From an uncultured Eubacteriales bacterium (GTDB taxonomy: Bacteria > Bacillota > Clostridia > Christensenellales > Aristaeellaceae), in the NCBI GenBank assembly GCA_902778055.1, contig CACYWL010000010.1, forward strand, positions 1-64,000: DNA of 64,000 nucleotides. The letters are read 5' to 3'. The notes under the pieces were generated by a model that had not been told where the DNA came from, made no database searches, and was given only the letters and a program-made list of their open reading frames with translations. How positions within the stretch are numbered: the stretch's first letter is position 1; each line of letters begins with the position of its first letter. Shown piece after piece: positions 1 to 7,631 of the stretch. Made by a program: the position numbers and the translations under genes.

Positions 1-151
1 CTACACGGATCAGCTGCAGAACTACTTCATCACCGGACAGGTGACCTGGAGCCAGGCGATTCTGCTGGCCTACTTCGGGGATCCGAACGCGGTGCCGGAA
101 CCCGTTGAGGAGACGGAAGAGGCCGGCGAGGGCGAAGAGATTTTTGAGTAA
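1..151 (+). CDS. C-terminal end of an unidentified protein (partial)
   Basis: An open frame beginning at base 2 runs to TAA at 149-151 and gives the last 49 residues of a protein whose start lies left of the window. The visible part reads as a helical segment rich in aromatic residues (QNYFITG, AILLAYFG) followed by a strongly acidic tail with many Glu residues, ending in EIFE. The acidic tail suggests a cytoplasmic, solvent-exposed C-terminus. I do not recognise the family. It is not obviously a PEP mutase, the usual partner of the phosphonopyruvate decarboxylase that follows 174 bases later. Confidence 0.6.
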   Translation, partial: YTDQLQNYFITGQVTWSQAILLAYFGDPNAVPEPVEETEEAGEGEEIFE

Positions 152-169
152 GGACTGCACACAGCTTTT

Positions 170-199
170 CCAGGGCCGCTCCCGGACGGGGGCGGCCCT
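170..199 (+). terminator. GC-rich hairpin after the partial gene
   Basis: AGGGCCGC pairs with GCGGCCCT around a short loop just after the stop codon. No T-tract follows, so it is only a possible terminator. Confidence 0.35.
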
Positions 200-325
200 T
201 CGGCTGTCCGGTCGCCTTGACGTTCCGCGCTTCTTTGGATAAAATGACCCTGCCCTGAGAAGGGCGAGAGACGATACGGTTCTCCGGAGAGCAGCCTTTT
301 CCGGAGATCGGTTTTTGGAGAAAAG

Positions 326-1459
326 ATGAAAGCATCCAGAATCATTGAGGAATGTCTGCGAAACGGGATTGACTTTTTCACCGGGGTGCCGGATTCGCAG
401 CTGAAGGGGCTCTGCGACGAGCTGTACGCCCGGTTCGGCACCGGCGGTAAGCAGCACATTGTGGCGCACAACGAGGGCGGAGCCATCGCCCTGTGCGCGG
501 GGCACTATCTGGCCGCGGGCCGGCCCGGGCTGTGCTACATGCAGAACAGCGGGCTGGGGAACGCGGTGAACCCGCTGGCTTCGCTGACGGACGGGGCGGT
601 GTACGGGATTCCCTGCCTGCTGGTGATCGGCTGGCGAGGTGAGCCCGGAGTGCACGACGAGCCCCAGCATGTGACGCAGGGGAAGATTACCCTGGGGCAG
701 CTGGAGCTGCTGGGGATCCCGTACGGGATTCTGAGCAGGGACACGGACGAGGAGACCTTCGGAGAGCTGTTTGCCCGGCTGAAGGCGGAGCTGGACGAAG
801 GGAAATGCGCCGCGATCGTGGTCCGGAAGGGCGCGCTGGAGACGGAGGCCAGGCCGGACTACGGCAACGGAAACCGGATGACCCGGGAGCGGGCGGCGGA
901 GATCCTGCTGGCGGAGGCCGGGGAGAAGGACGTCTTCGTCTGCACGACGGGAAAGCTGAGCCGGGAGGTTTTCGAGATCCGGGAGCGCCGGGGCGAAGGG
1001 CATGAGAAGGATTTCCTGACGGTCGGATCCATGGGGCATGCCTCCATGATCGCCCTGCGGACGGCGCAGGAGAAGCCGGAGAGGACCGTATGGTGCCTGG
1101 ACGGGGACGGCGCGGCGCTGATGCACCTGGGCGCGATGGCGATCATCGGGCAGCAGCGGCCGGGAAACCTGATTCACGTGATCATCAACAACGGAGCCCA
1201 CGAGACCGTGGGCGGGATGCCGGTATGCAACCGGGAGATGAGGATTCACGAGATGGCGCGGGCGGCCGGATACGCACAGACGCTGACGGCGAAGGATGAG
1301 AGCAGCCTGAAGGCGGCGGTGCGGCTGGCCCGGGGCGCGGAGGGACCCATCCTGATCGAGGTTCTGTGCGCCAACGGCGCCCGGGCGGATCTGGGGAGGC
1401 CGACGGTGCCCCCGAAGGAGAACCGGGACGCGCTGATGGCCTTCCTGCGGGAGGAATAA
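326..1459 (+). CDS. aepY: Phosphonopyruvate decarboxylase (ThDP enzyme)
   Basis: 377 residues, the normal length for the family. The enzyme decarboxylates 3-phosphonopyruvate to phosphonoacetaldehyde, which pulls the unfavourable PEP mutase step of phosphonate biosynthesis; it acts in the cytoplasm. The N-terminal pyrimidine-binding domain starts with the family-typical IDFFTGVPDSQLKGLCDEL region and carries the NSGLGNAVNPLASL and EPGVHDEPQH stretches. The C-terminal domain holds the thiamine-diphosphate/Mg motif, GDG near residue 260 and NN near 287. The ATG is preceded by a modest purine-rich site. A PEP mutase is not visible, so it may lie to the left or elsewhere. A general ThDP decarboxylase such as sulfopyruvate decarboxylase is the main alternative. 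Confidence 0.85.
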   Translation: MKASRIIEECLRNGIDFFTGVPDSQLKGLCDELYARFGTGGKQHIVAHNEGGAIALCAGHYLAAGRPGLCYMQNSGLGNAVNPLASLTDGAVYGIPCLLVIGWRGEPGVHDEPQHVTQGKITLGQLELLGIPYGILSRDTDEETFGELFARLKAELDEGKCAAIVVRKGALETEARPDYGNGNRMTRERAAEILLAEAGEKDVFVCTTGKLSREVFEIRERRGEGHEKDFLTVGSMGHASMIALRTAQEKPERTVWCLDGDGAALMHLGAMAIIGQQRPGNLIHVIINNGAHETVGGMPVCNREMRIHEMARAAGYAQTLTAKDESSLKAAVRLARGAEGPILIEVLCANGARADLGRPTVPPKENRDALMAFLREE

Positions 1460-1647
1460 GGCCCGGGAGGACGACGAAGAGAACTGCGGGGCCTGCCCCA
1501 AAAGGTCACCGCCCACGAAGAAGAGCCGGGACGCACTGAATGCTTTTCCGCGGGCGATTACGGAGCGGACGGGAAAGCATATCCGACGCGGAGAGATCAA
1601 GATAAAAGATCCGGACGGGAAGTCCGGCAGAGAGAGAGGAAAACAGC

Positions 1648-2571
1648 ATGGCAAAGGAACCTATTTTACTGATTATGGCGGCCGGGATGGGCAGCCGGTA
1701 CGGCGGACTGAAGCAGATGGATCCCGTGGGGCCGGACGGGGAGACGATCCTGGATTACAGCGTGTTTGACGCCCGGCGGGCGGGCTTCAAGCGCGTGATC
1801 TTCCTGATCAAGCACGCAATCGAGGAGGATTTCAAACGCCTGGTCGGCGATCGCATCAGCCGGCACATGGAGGTGTCCTACGCCTTCCAGGAGCTGGACG
1901 CGCTGCCGGAAGGCTACCGGGCGCCGGAAGGACGGGTGAAGCCCTTCGGGACCGGGCACGCGGTGCTGTGCTGCAAGGAACTGATCGACGCGCCCTTCGC
2001 GGTCATCAACGCGGACGACTACTACGGGCCCCGTGCCTTCCAGCAGGCCTATCTGGCGCTGACCCGGCTGCGGGACGATGAGAAGATGCGGTACATGATG
2101 GTGGCCTACTCGCTGAAAAATACGCTGACGGAGAACGGATACGTGGCCCGGGGCGTCTGTGAGACGAACCCGGACGGCACGCTGAAGGAAATCCATGAGC
2201 GGACGCACATCATCTCCAGCTGCGACGGGCCGCTGTACACCGAGGACGGGGAGATCTACCGGAAGCTGGCGCCGGAAAGCCCGGTTTCCATGAACATGTG
2301 GGGCTTTACGGTTTCGCTGGTTCGGGAGCTGGAGAAGCGGTTCCCGGTGTTCCTGGACACGACGCTGAAGGAGAATCCCCTGAAGGGAGAGTTCTTCCTG
2401 CCCTTTGTGGTCAATGAACTGCTGGAGGAGAAGCGCGCGACGGTCGAGGTGCTGAAGAGCGAAGACCGGTGGTGGGGCGTCACTTATCAGGAGGACAAGC
2501 CCCAGGTTCGCGCGGCGCTGACCGCCCTGTCCGAGCAGGGACTGTATCCCTCGCCGCTATGGTCCAGGTAA
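1648..2571 (+). CDS. Nucleotidyltransferase, NTP_transferase (Rossmann-like) family
   Basis: 307 residues. The N-terminus has the signature of sugar-1-phosphate or choline-phosphate nucleotidyltransferases: LIMAAGMGSRYGGLKQMDP at about residues 8-26 (glycine-rich NTP loop, then the catalytic Lys). A later NADDYYGP (about residues 120-127) is the metal-binding Asp region. Such enzymes activate a sugar or alcohol phosphate as an NDP derivative for envelope or phosphonate pathways. The ATG follows GAGAGAGAGG. It sits 188 bases after aepY on the same strand, so the two could act together, for example in nucleotide activation of a phosphonate, but that is inference and the exact substrate cannot be read from sequence. 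Confidence 0.75.
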   Translation: MAKEPILLIMAAGMGSRYGGLKQMDPVGPDGETILDYSVFDARRAGFKRVIFLIKHAIEEDFKRLVGDRISRHMEVSYAFQELDALPEGYRAPEGRVKPFGTGHAVLCCKELIDAPFAVINADDYYGPRAFQQAYLALTRLRDDEKMRYMMVAYSLKNTLTENGYVARGVCETNPDGTLKEIHERTHIISSCDGPLYTEDGEIYRKLAPESPVSMNMWGFTVSLVRELEKRFPVFLDTTLKENPLKGEFFLPFVVNELLEEKRATVEVLKSEDRWWGVTYQEDKPQVRAALTALSEQGLYPSPLWSR

Positions 2572-2596
2572 AAGAGAATGGGGAACAATGAGGATG

Positions 2597-2689
2597 GGAA
2601 CGATAGGGACAGACCCTCTCGTTCCTTTGGAACGACAGGGACAGTCCCCATCGTTCCTCGGGAATGACAGGGACTGTCCCCATCGTTCC
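2597..2689. repeat. Three tandem REP-like hairpin units (32-base period)
   Basis: Three imperfect palindromes start at 2597, 2629 and 2661, exactly 32 bases apart. Each begins GGAA(C/T)GA and ends TCGTTCC (or a close variant), with an inner AGGGAC/GTCCC-type stem. They lie between the nucleotidyltransferase and the zinc-ribbon gene. They resemble, but are a different subtype from, the GAACCGTCCCCCTGTCT units elsewhere in the window. Confidence 0.8.
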
Positions 2690-2760
2690 TCCATCTTTCC
2701 TCCATCGTTCCCCGATGAAAATTTTGCCCCGGACTGTACAAAAACGAAAAAGTATGCTAT

Positions 2761-2890
2761 AGTAACTGCTGAACCCTAAGCACTGGTCAGACTGGAAACG
2801 CTTCCCTGAATGGTTGTTCTCTCGACGCCATCGTATGGAAAGAGCTCAGTGAAAGGTCCAAAGGCGCGGGTCGAACAACATTTTTAGGGA
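2761..2890 (+). promoter_or_regulatory. Candidate structured 5' leader of the zinc-ribbon gene
   Basis: The 200 bases before the zinc-ribbon gene are non-coding. GTTGTTC (2813-2819) pairs with GAACAAC (2873-2879), and CGCC (2826-2829) pairs with GGCG (2863-2866) inside it. The long stem is followed by ATTTTTA and then directly by the AGGGAGG ribosome binding site. A small GGAA-ACGC-TTCC hairpin sits upstream at about 2795-2806. This is compatible with an attenuator or riboregulator. I cannot match it to a known riboswitch class. Confidence 0.4.
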
Positions 2891-2902
2891 GGTTTTTTCA
2901 CC

Positions 2903-3190
2903 ATGTATGAAGACAAGACGCTGACCTGCCGTGACTGCGGCAACGAATTCGTTTTCTCCGCCAGCGAGCAGGCGTTTTTCGCCGAGAAGGGCTTCCAGAA
3001 TGAGCCCAGCCGCTGCCCCGCCTGCCGTGCTGCCCGTCGGGCTCAGAACGGCGGCAACGGCCCCCGTCAGATGTACGAAGTGATCTGCGACGGCTGCGGC
3101 CGCACCACCCAGGTTCCCTTCCAGCCCCGCGGAGATCGGCCCGTGTACTGCCGTGAGTGCTTCGAGGCGCAGAGGAACAACCAGTATTAA
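2903..3190 (+). CDS. Small zinc-ribbon protein
   Basis: 95 residues with four Cys-x2-Cys pairs: CRDC near residue 11, CPAC near 39, CDGC near 62 and CREC near 84. They form two predicted zinc-binding ribbons. The first half matches the conserved zf-trcl type (TLTCRDCGNEFVFSASEQ), and a glycine/asparagine-rich linker separates it from the second ribbon. Proteins of this type are common in Clostridia and are presumed nucleic-acid or protein binders; the function is unknown. The ATG follows AGGGAGG. The gene stands alone between a long leader and a strong terminator, consistent with a separately regulated, well expressed gene. Confidence 0.8.
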   Translation: MYEDKTLTCRDCGNEFVFSASEQAFFAEKGFQNEPSRCPACRAARRAQNGGNGPRQMYEVICDGCGRTTQVPFQPRGDRPVYCRECFEAQRNNQY

Positions 3191-3205
3191 TTCGCTGTAA
3201 AAAGC

Positions 3206-3241
3206 AGCCCCTTCGGGATCAAAACCGAAGGGGCTTTTCTT
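3206..3241 (+). terminator. Strong, probably bidirectional terminator
   Basis: Perfect 11-bp stem AGCCCCTTCGG/CCGAAGGGGCT with an 8-base loop. T-runs follow it on both strands, so it can serve the zinc-ribbon gene and the convergent GH31 gene. Confidence 0.9.
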
Positions 3242-3267
3242 ATGCGCCGGGGACGAGCACTGGAAGT

Positions 3268-5517
3268 TCAGTCGATCAGCACCGCGCGGAAGGGCTTGGC
3301 GGAATCCGCGGAAACGACCGGCTTTCCGTCCTCCCGGGTCACCGTATAGGAGGCGTCGGGGGTACCCTGCACCGTCGGAATCTTCAGGGAGAAGGATTCG
3401 CCTTCCCCGAGGCCGTAGGCGCGGAGCTCCACATCCCGGGCGTAATCATAATCCGGGCGGGTATCGCAGGCGCCGACGGGCAGCACCGTGCCGCCCCGGA
3501 CCAGCAGAGGCAGGGACAGGAAGTCATGCTTCTCCCTGCGCCAGCAGCCGCCGGTGAGCTTCTCCCCGGTCAGCAGGGAATACCAGGTTCCCTCCGGGAG
3601 ATAATAGGTGACCCAGCCTTCCGGATCAAAGACCGGCGCGACGAGCAGGCGGTCGCCCAGCATGTACTGCCGGTCCAGATACTCGCAGGCCGGATCGCCG
3701 GGGAATTCCATCATCATCGGGCGCATCATGGGCGTGCCCTTTTCGTGGGCTTCCACGGCCATCTGATACAGATAGGGCATGAGGGAGCATTTCAGCTTCG
3801 TGAATTTCCGGACCACATCCACGCTCTCTTCATCGAAGAGCCACGGCACCCGATAGCTGGAGGAGCCGTGGAGACGGCTGTGGCTGGAGAGAAGGCCGAA
3901 GACGGCCCAGCGCTTGTAGACATCCGCCGGGGCGGTGGACTCGAAGCCGGAGATATCGTGGCTCCAGAAGCCGAAGCCGCTGTGGCTCATGCTCAGGCCG
4001 GCGCGGAGGGTTTCCGCCATGGAGGCATAGGTGGCGCTGTTGTCGCCGCCCCAGTGGACGGGGAACTGCTGGCCGCCGGCGGTGGCGCTGCGGGCGAAGA
4101 GGACGGCCTCGCCCTCGCCCTTTTCCTGCTTCAGAAGATCGAAGATCATCTGATTGTACAGGAAGGTATAGTAATTATGCATCCGGACGGGATCAGAACC
4201 GTCGAAATAGACGATATCCCGGACGGGGATCCGCTCGCCGAAATCGGTCTTGAGGCAGTCGATGCCCTGATGCAGGACGGCCCTGATCTTGTCGCAGTAC
4301 CAGTCCCGGGCGGCGGGATTCGTCACGTCCAGGATCGCCATGCCCGCCTGCCACATATCCGTCTGCCAGACGGAGCCGTCTGACGTCCGGAGGAAATAGC
4401 CCTTTTCCTTTCCTTCCGCGAAGAGGGGGGAGGCCTGGCCGACATAGGGGTTGATCCAGCAGCAGAGCTTCAGGCCCCGATCATGATAGCGCTTCAGCAT
4501 GCCCTCGGGATCCGGGAAAACCTCGGGATCCCAGACAAAGTCGCACCAGTTGAAGCCGCGCATCCAGTAACAGTCGAAATGGAAGACGCTGAGGGGAATA
4601 TCCCGCTGGGCCATGCCGTCGATAAAGGAGGAGACGGTGGCCTCATCGTAATTCGTCGTAAAGGAGGTGGAGAGCCACAGGCCGAAGCTCCAGGCGGGGG
4701 GCAGGGCCGGGCGGCCGGTCAGGGCGGTATAGAGATCAAGGGTTTCCTTGGGGGTGCCGCCGTAAAGGACGTCATAGGTCAGGCGCTCGCCGGGCACGGA
4801 GAACTGCACCCGCTCCACCTTCTCGCTGGCCACCTCGAAGGAGACCTCCGACGCATCCTCGACGAAGACGCCGTAGCCGCGGTTGGTCATATAGAAGGGG
4901 ATGTTCTTATAGGATTTCTCGCTGGCGGTGCCGCCGTCCGCGTTCCACATATCGACGCTCTGACCGTTCCGGACATAGGGGCCGAAGCGCTCGCCCAGGC
5001 CGTAGACGGTTTCTCCGACGGCCAGATCCAGGGAATCGATCATGAAGCTTTTTCCGTGCTTCAGCAGGGAGGCAGGGCCTTCCTCCTCCAGCAGGGCGCG
5101 GGCCATGCCGCGGAAGCCGCTGGATGTCAGCTTGCGGCCGTCCTGATCCAGGAAATCCACCTGCCAGGCGCCCTCCTGCCTAAGGGCGCGGACGGTGAGC
5201 CGGCCGGAGCGGAGAGAGGCGTAATCCTCAGCCACGGTGATCTCCGGGGTGAAGGCCTCCTCAAAGGTTTCAAAGCGGGGGCCGGGATCCACGGCGCCGT
5301 CAAAATGAACGATCCGGACGCGGATGATGTTCTCCCGGGGCGCGGAGAAACGGACCTCCAGGGCGCCGCCGTCCAGAATATCGCCCCGGGTGCGAACGGG
5401 CCGCCCGGCGACCAGCAGGGCGAGCTCATTTCCTTCCCGGGTTGCGCGGACGCACTGCGTGGCGTAAAGCATCCGGTATTCGGGCCTGGACATCCAGTAT
5501 CCATTGGTAAATTTCAT
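3268..5517 (-). CDS. yicI: GH31 alpha-xylosidase (YicI-like)
   Basis: 749 residues, close to the YicI family length. It releases alpha-linked xylose (or glucose) from the non-reducing end of oligosaccharides such as xyloglucan fragments. With no signal peptide it should be cytoplasmic. The N-terminal beta-sandwich starts MKFTNGYWMSRPEYRM, as in YicI. The catalytic TIM barrel carries KTDFGE with the nucleophile Asp near residue 425, and HWGGDN with the acid/base Asp near residue 492. The FGLWLST segment and the Pro-rich barrel entry are also typical. A strong AGGAGG site precedes the start, and a consensus promoter lies about 40 bases upstream. No sugar transporter is adjacent. An alpha-glucosidase specificity cannot be excluded. 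Confidence 0.9.
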   Translation of the reverse strand: MKFTNGYWMSRPEYRMLYATQCVRATREGNELALLVAGRPVRTRGDILDGGALEVRFSAPRENIIRVRIVHFDGAVDPGPRFETFEEAFTPEITVAEDYASLRSGRLTVRALRQEGAWQVDFLDQDGRKLTSSGFRGMARALLEEEGPASLLKHGKSFMIDSLDLAVGETVYGLGERFGPYVRNGQSVDMWNADGGTASEKSYKNIPFYMTNRGYGVFVEDASEVSFEVASEKVERVQFSVPGERLTYDVLYGGTPKETLDLYTALTGRPALPPAWSFGLWLSTSFTTNYDEATVSSFIDGMAQRDIPLSVFHFDCYWMRGFNWCDFVWDPEVFPDPEGMLKRYHDRGLKLCCWINPYVGQASPLFAEGKEKGYFLRTSDGSVWQTDMWQAGMAILDVTNPAARDWYCDKIRAVLHQGIDCLKTDFGERIPVRDIVYFDGSDPVRMHNYYTFLYNQMIFDLLKQEKGEGEAVLFARSATAGGQQFPVHWGGDNSATYASMAETLRAGLSMSHSGFGFWSHDISGFESTAPADVYKRWAVFGLLSSHSRLHGSSSYRVPWLFDEESVDVVRKFTKLKCSLMPYLYQMAVEAHEKGTPMMRPMMMEFPGDPACEYLDRQYMLGDRLLVAPVFDPEGWVTYYLPEGTWYSLLTGEKLTGGCWRREKHDFLSLPLLVRGGTVLPVGACDTRPDYDYARDVELRAYGLGEGESFSLKIPTVQGTPDASYTVTREDGKPVVSADSAKPFRAVLID

Positions 5518-5558
5518 GGAAAAATCCTCCTGAGAAAAGCTATATTCAACGCCGACTC

Positions 5559-5587
5559 AGTTTATCACGGGCGATGAATCCGCGCAA
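5559..5587 (-). promoter_or_regulatory. Sigma-A-type promoter for the GH31 gene
   Basis: Minus-strand TTGCGC and TAAACT separated by 17 bases, about 40 bases upstream of the start codon. Confidence 0.55.
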
Positions 5588-5599
5588 CGGTTTTGAAGA

Positions 5600-5634
5600 T
5601 AAAAAAGGCCCGCTTGTACTACGGATAAGCGGGC
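5600..5634 (-). terminator. Terminator for the DUF1846 gene
   Basis: 8-bp stem GCCCGCTT/AAGCGGGC with an 11-base loop, followed on the minus strand by CCTTTTTT. A REP-like array separates it from the stop codon of the gene it would serve. Confidence 0.7.
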
Positions 5635-5666
5635 GGGATGAAGCGCACAGGAGTTGCTGAGAAAAA

Positions 5667-5760
5667 GAGACGAGGAACCGTCACCCTCGTCTCACGGCCA
5701 AGACAGAAGAACCGTCCCCCTGTCTGGCACGGCCAAGACAGAAGAACCGTCCCCCTGTCT
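5667..5760. repeat. REP-like hairpin array (GAACCGTCCCCCTGTCT type)
   Basis: Three hairpin units. The first is GAGACGAGG...CCTCGTCTC (5667-5693). The second and third are near-identical units, with GGCCA at 5696 and 5731 (35-base period), each reading AAGACAGAAGAACCGTCC and then CCCTGTCT. AGACAG pairs with CTGTCT. The array lies in the 3' intergenic space of the minus-strand DUF1846 gene. Confidence 0.85.
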
Positions 5761-5773
5761 CATTTCTGAGAGG

Positions 5774-7255
5774 TTACTTATGGTAGAGGCGGTGGGTTTG
5801 ATAGGCCGGGTCGCAGGTCAGGTTCAGGCCCAGACGGCGGAAGGTGTTGTCATCCACCGCGGGGAGGATCACCGTCGAGTGAGCTTCGCAGCCCTTCAGC
5901 TGCGGCAGCATGGCCAGGGCATGGGCCGCGGTCGGATTCATGGCCGCGGAGACGGAGAGGGCGACCAGCACCTCATCGGAATGGAGGCGGGGGTTATGGT
6001 TGCCCAGATATTTGCACTTCAGCTCCTGCACGGGGCCGATGACGTTCGGGGAAAGAAGCAGGGTCTGCTTGTCGATGCCGCCCAGCCGCTTGGCCGCGTT
6101 CAGCACCACGGCGGCGGAGGGACCCAGCAGGTCCGTCGTCTTGCCGGTGACGATCTGCCCGTCCGGCAGCTCGATGGCCAGCGCGGGCTGACCGGTCAGC
6201 TCCGCCTTGGCCCGGGCGGCGGCGATCACGGGACGGAGCTCGTCCCCGATCTCCAGATTCTTCATCAGCAGCATGATCTTGTCCGCCTCCTCCCGCTTGG
6301 CGTGACCCTGGAGGAAGGAGCAGCGGGCAGCGTAATACCGGCGGAGAATCTCCCGCTTCGCGGCCTCGCGGCAGACCTCGTCATCCGAGATGCAGAAGCC
6401 CACCATGTTGACGCCCATGTCCGTCGGGCTCTTGTAGGGGGAGTATCCCCAGACCCGCTCGAAGAGCGCGTTGAGCACCGGGAAGATCTCGATATCCCGG
6501 TTGTAGTTCACCGTCGTCTGGCCGTAGGCGTCCAGATGGAAGGGGTCGATCATATTGACATCGCTGAGATCCGCCGTCGCGGCCTCGTAGGCCACGTTGA
6601 CCGGATGCTTCAGGGGAAGATTCCAGATGGGGAAGGTTTCGAACTTCGCGTATCCGGCGCGGATGCCGCGGCGGTTCTCCTGATAGACCTGGCTGAGACA
6701 GGTCGCCATTTTTCCGGAGCCGGGGCCGGGCGCCGTCACAAGGATCAGGGGCCGGGTCGTCTCCACATAATCATTGCGGCCGAAGCCCTCGTCGGAGACG
6801 ATGTGATCCACATCGGAGGGATAGCCCTCGATCGTATAATGACGGAAGGTCCGGATCCCCAGGGAATTCAGCCGCTGCTCAAAGGCGACGGCGGCGGGCT
6901 GGGAAGCGAAGCGGGTCAGCACCACGGAGCCGACATACATCCCGATGCCCCGGAAGGCATCGATGAGACGGAGAGTATCCGCGTCATAGGTGATGCCCAG
7001 ATCGCCGCGGACCTTGCTTTTTTCAATATCATCGGCGTTCAGGACGATGAGGATTTCCTCCTGATCCTTCAGGCGGAGGAGCATCTGCACCTTGCTGTCC
7101 GGCCGAAAGCCGGGGAGCACGCGGCTGGCATGGAAATCGTCAAAAAGCTTGCCGCCCAGCTCCAGGTACAGCTTGCCGCCGAACTTTTCGATCCGCTCCA
7201 GAATATGCTCCGACTGCATCCGGGTATACATGTCATGGTCAAACCCGATTTTCAT
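5774..7255 (-). CDS. DUF1846 family protein (UPF0371)
   Basis: 493 residues from the chosen start, the usual size for this conserved Firmicutes/Actinobacteria family. An in-frame extension to 7372 exists, but the ATG at 7255 is preceded by AAAGGAGG and matches the conserved MKIGFDHDMYTRMQSEHILERI beginning. A P-loop-like TAPGPGSGKMATCLSQVY lies near residue 170, and a conserved NPTAAHALAMLPQLKGCEAHSTV region near 445. The structure is known in the family and suggests nucleotide binding, but the physiological reaction is not established. It is transcribed away from the SRP RNA promoter, which overlaps its upstream region. Confidence 0.85.
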   Translation of the reverse strand: MKIGFDHDMYTRMQSEHILERIEKFGGKLYLELGGKLFDDFHASRVLPGFRPDSKVQMLLRLKDQEEILIVLNADDIEKSKVRGDLGITYDADTLRLIDAFRGIGMYVGSVVLTRFASQPAAVAFEQRLNSLGIRTFRHYTIEGYPSDVDHIVSDEGFGRNDYVETTRPLILVTAPGPGSGKMATCLSQVYQENRRGIRAGYAKFETFPIWNLPLKHPVNVAYEAATADLSDVNMIDPFHLDAYGQTTVNYNRDIEIFPVLNALFERVWGYSPYKSPTDMGVNMVGFCISDDEVCREAAKREILRRYYAARCSFLQGHAKREEADKIMLLMKNLEIGDELRPVIAAARAKAELTGQPALAIELPDGQIVTGKTTDLLGPSAAVVLNAAKRLGGIDKQTLLLSPNVIGPVQELKCKYLGNHNPRLHSDEVLVALSVSAAMNPTAAHALAMLPQLKGCEAHSTVILPAVDDNTFRRLGLNLTCDPAYQTHRLYHK

Positions 7256-7340
7256 GCGCGCCTCCTTTGTGCCTGCCCGAAAAAACCAACAACGCAAGAT
7301 ATTGTATTCAGACCGGGGGCGGAGGTCAAGAGATTTTCGC

Positions 7341-7369
7341 TTGCATTTTGGAGAAAAACACAGTATACT
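7341..7369 (+). promoter_or_regulatory. Promoter of the SRP RNA
   Basis: TTGCAT and TATACT with a 17-base spacer, placing the start at about 7376, just before the RNA. Confidence 0.7.
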
Positions 7370-7376
7370 CACTTTT

Positions 7377-7510
7377 GCCGCGAGTGCGATGAAGGCCGGG
7401 TCCTGTGCGATCTGTCGGTGTGAACCCTGTCAGGTCCTGACGGAAGCAGCAGTAAGCGTTGGACAGGTGTGCTGCGGGGCTGCCCGGCCTGAGTGCTGGC
7501 GGTTTTTTTA
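7377..7510 (+). ncRNA. ffs: Signal recognition particle RNA (4.5S-type)
   Basis: The sequence holds the hallmark SRP domain IV: GGTGTGAACCCTGTCAGG, then the CAGCAGTAAGCG segment that forms the apical loop and symmetric bulge bound by Ffh. The long rod is closed by GGCCGGG (7394-7400) pairing with CCCGGCC (7483-7489). The 3' end has a GC-rich stretch and a T-run (GCGGTTTTTTTA), consistent with an intrinsic terminator. It acts with Ffh in co-translational membrane targeting. The compact form, about 110-130 bases without an Alu domain, is the short type; exact ends are approximate. Confidence 0.92.
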
Positions 7511-7631
7511 TTGTTTTTTACCCATGAACGGGGTTTCCTATGGTATACTCTCCTCCGGTCGGGGATCGGGGGAAAACCCGTCTTCCGCGGAGCGCCGGCC
7601 GAAAGGCTGAATAAAACACGGAGGTTACGAC

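Noticed and set aside
3157..4383. Long plus-strand open frame opposite the GH31 gene
   Set aside because: It is the shadow of the GC-rich GH31 coding strand, without a family match or a ribosome site.
5667..5760. CRISPR array reading of the short tandem units
   Set aside because: Units are self-complementary hairpins spaced by only a few bases, without variable spacers of uniform length, and no cas genes are present.
7500..7631. Glycine riboswitch upstream of glyA
   Set aside because: The space after the SRP RNA terminator is too short and lacks the conserved glycine aptamer pattern.
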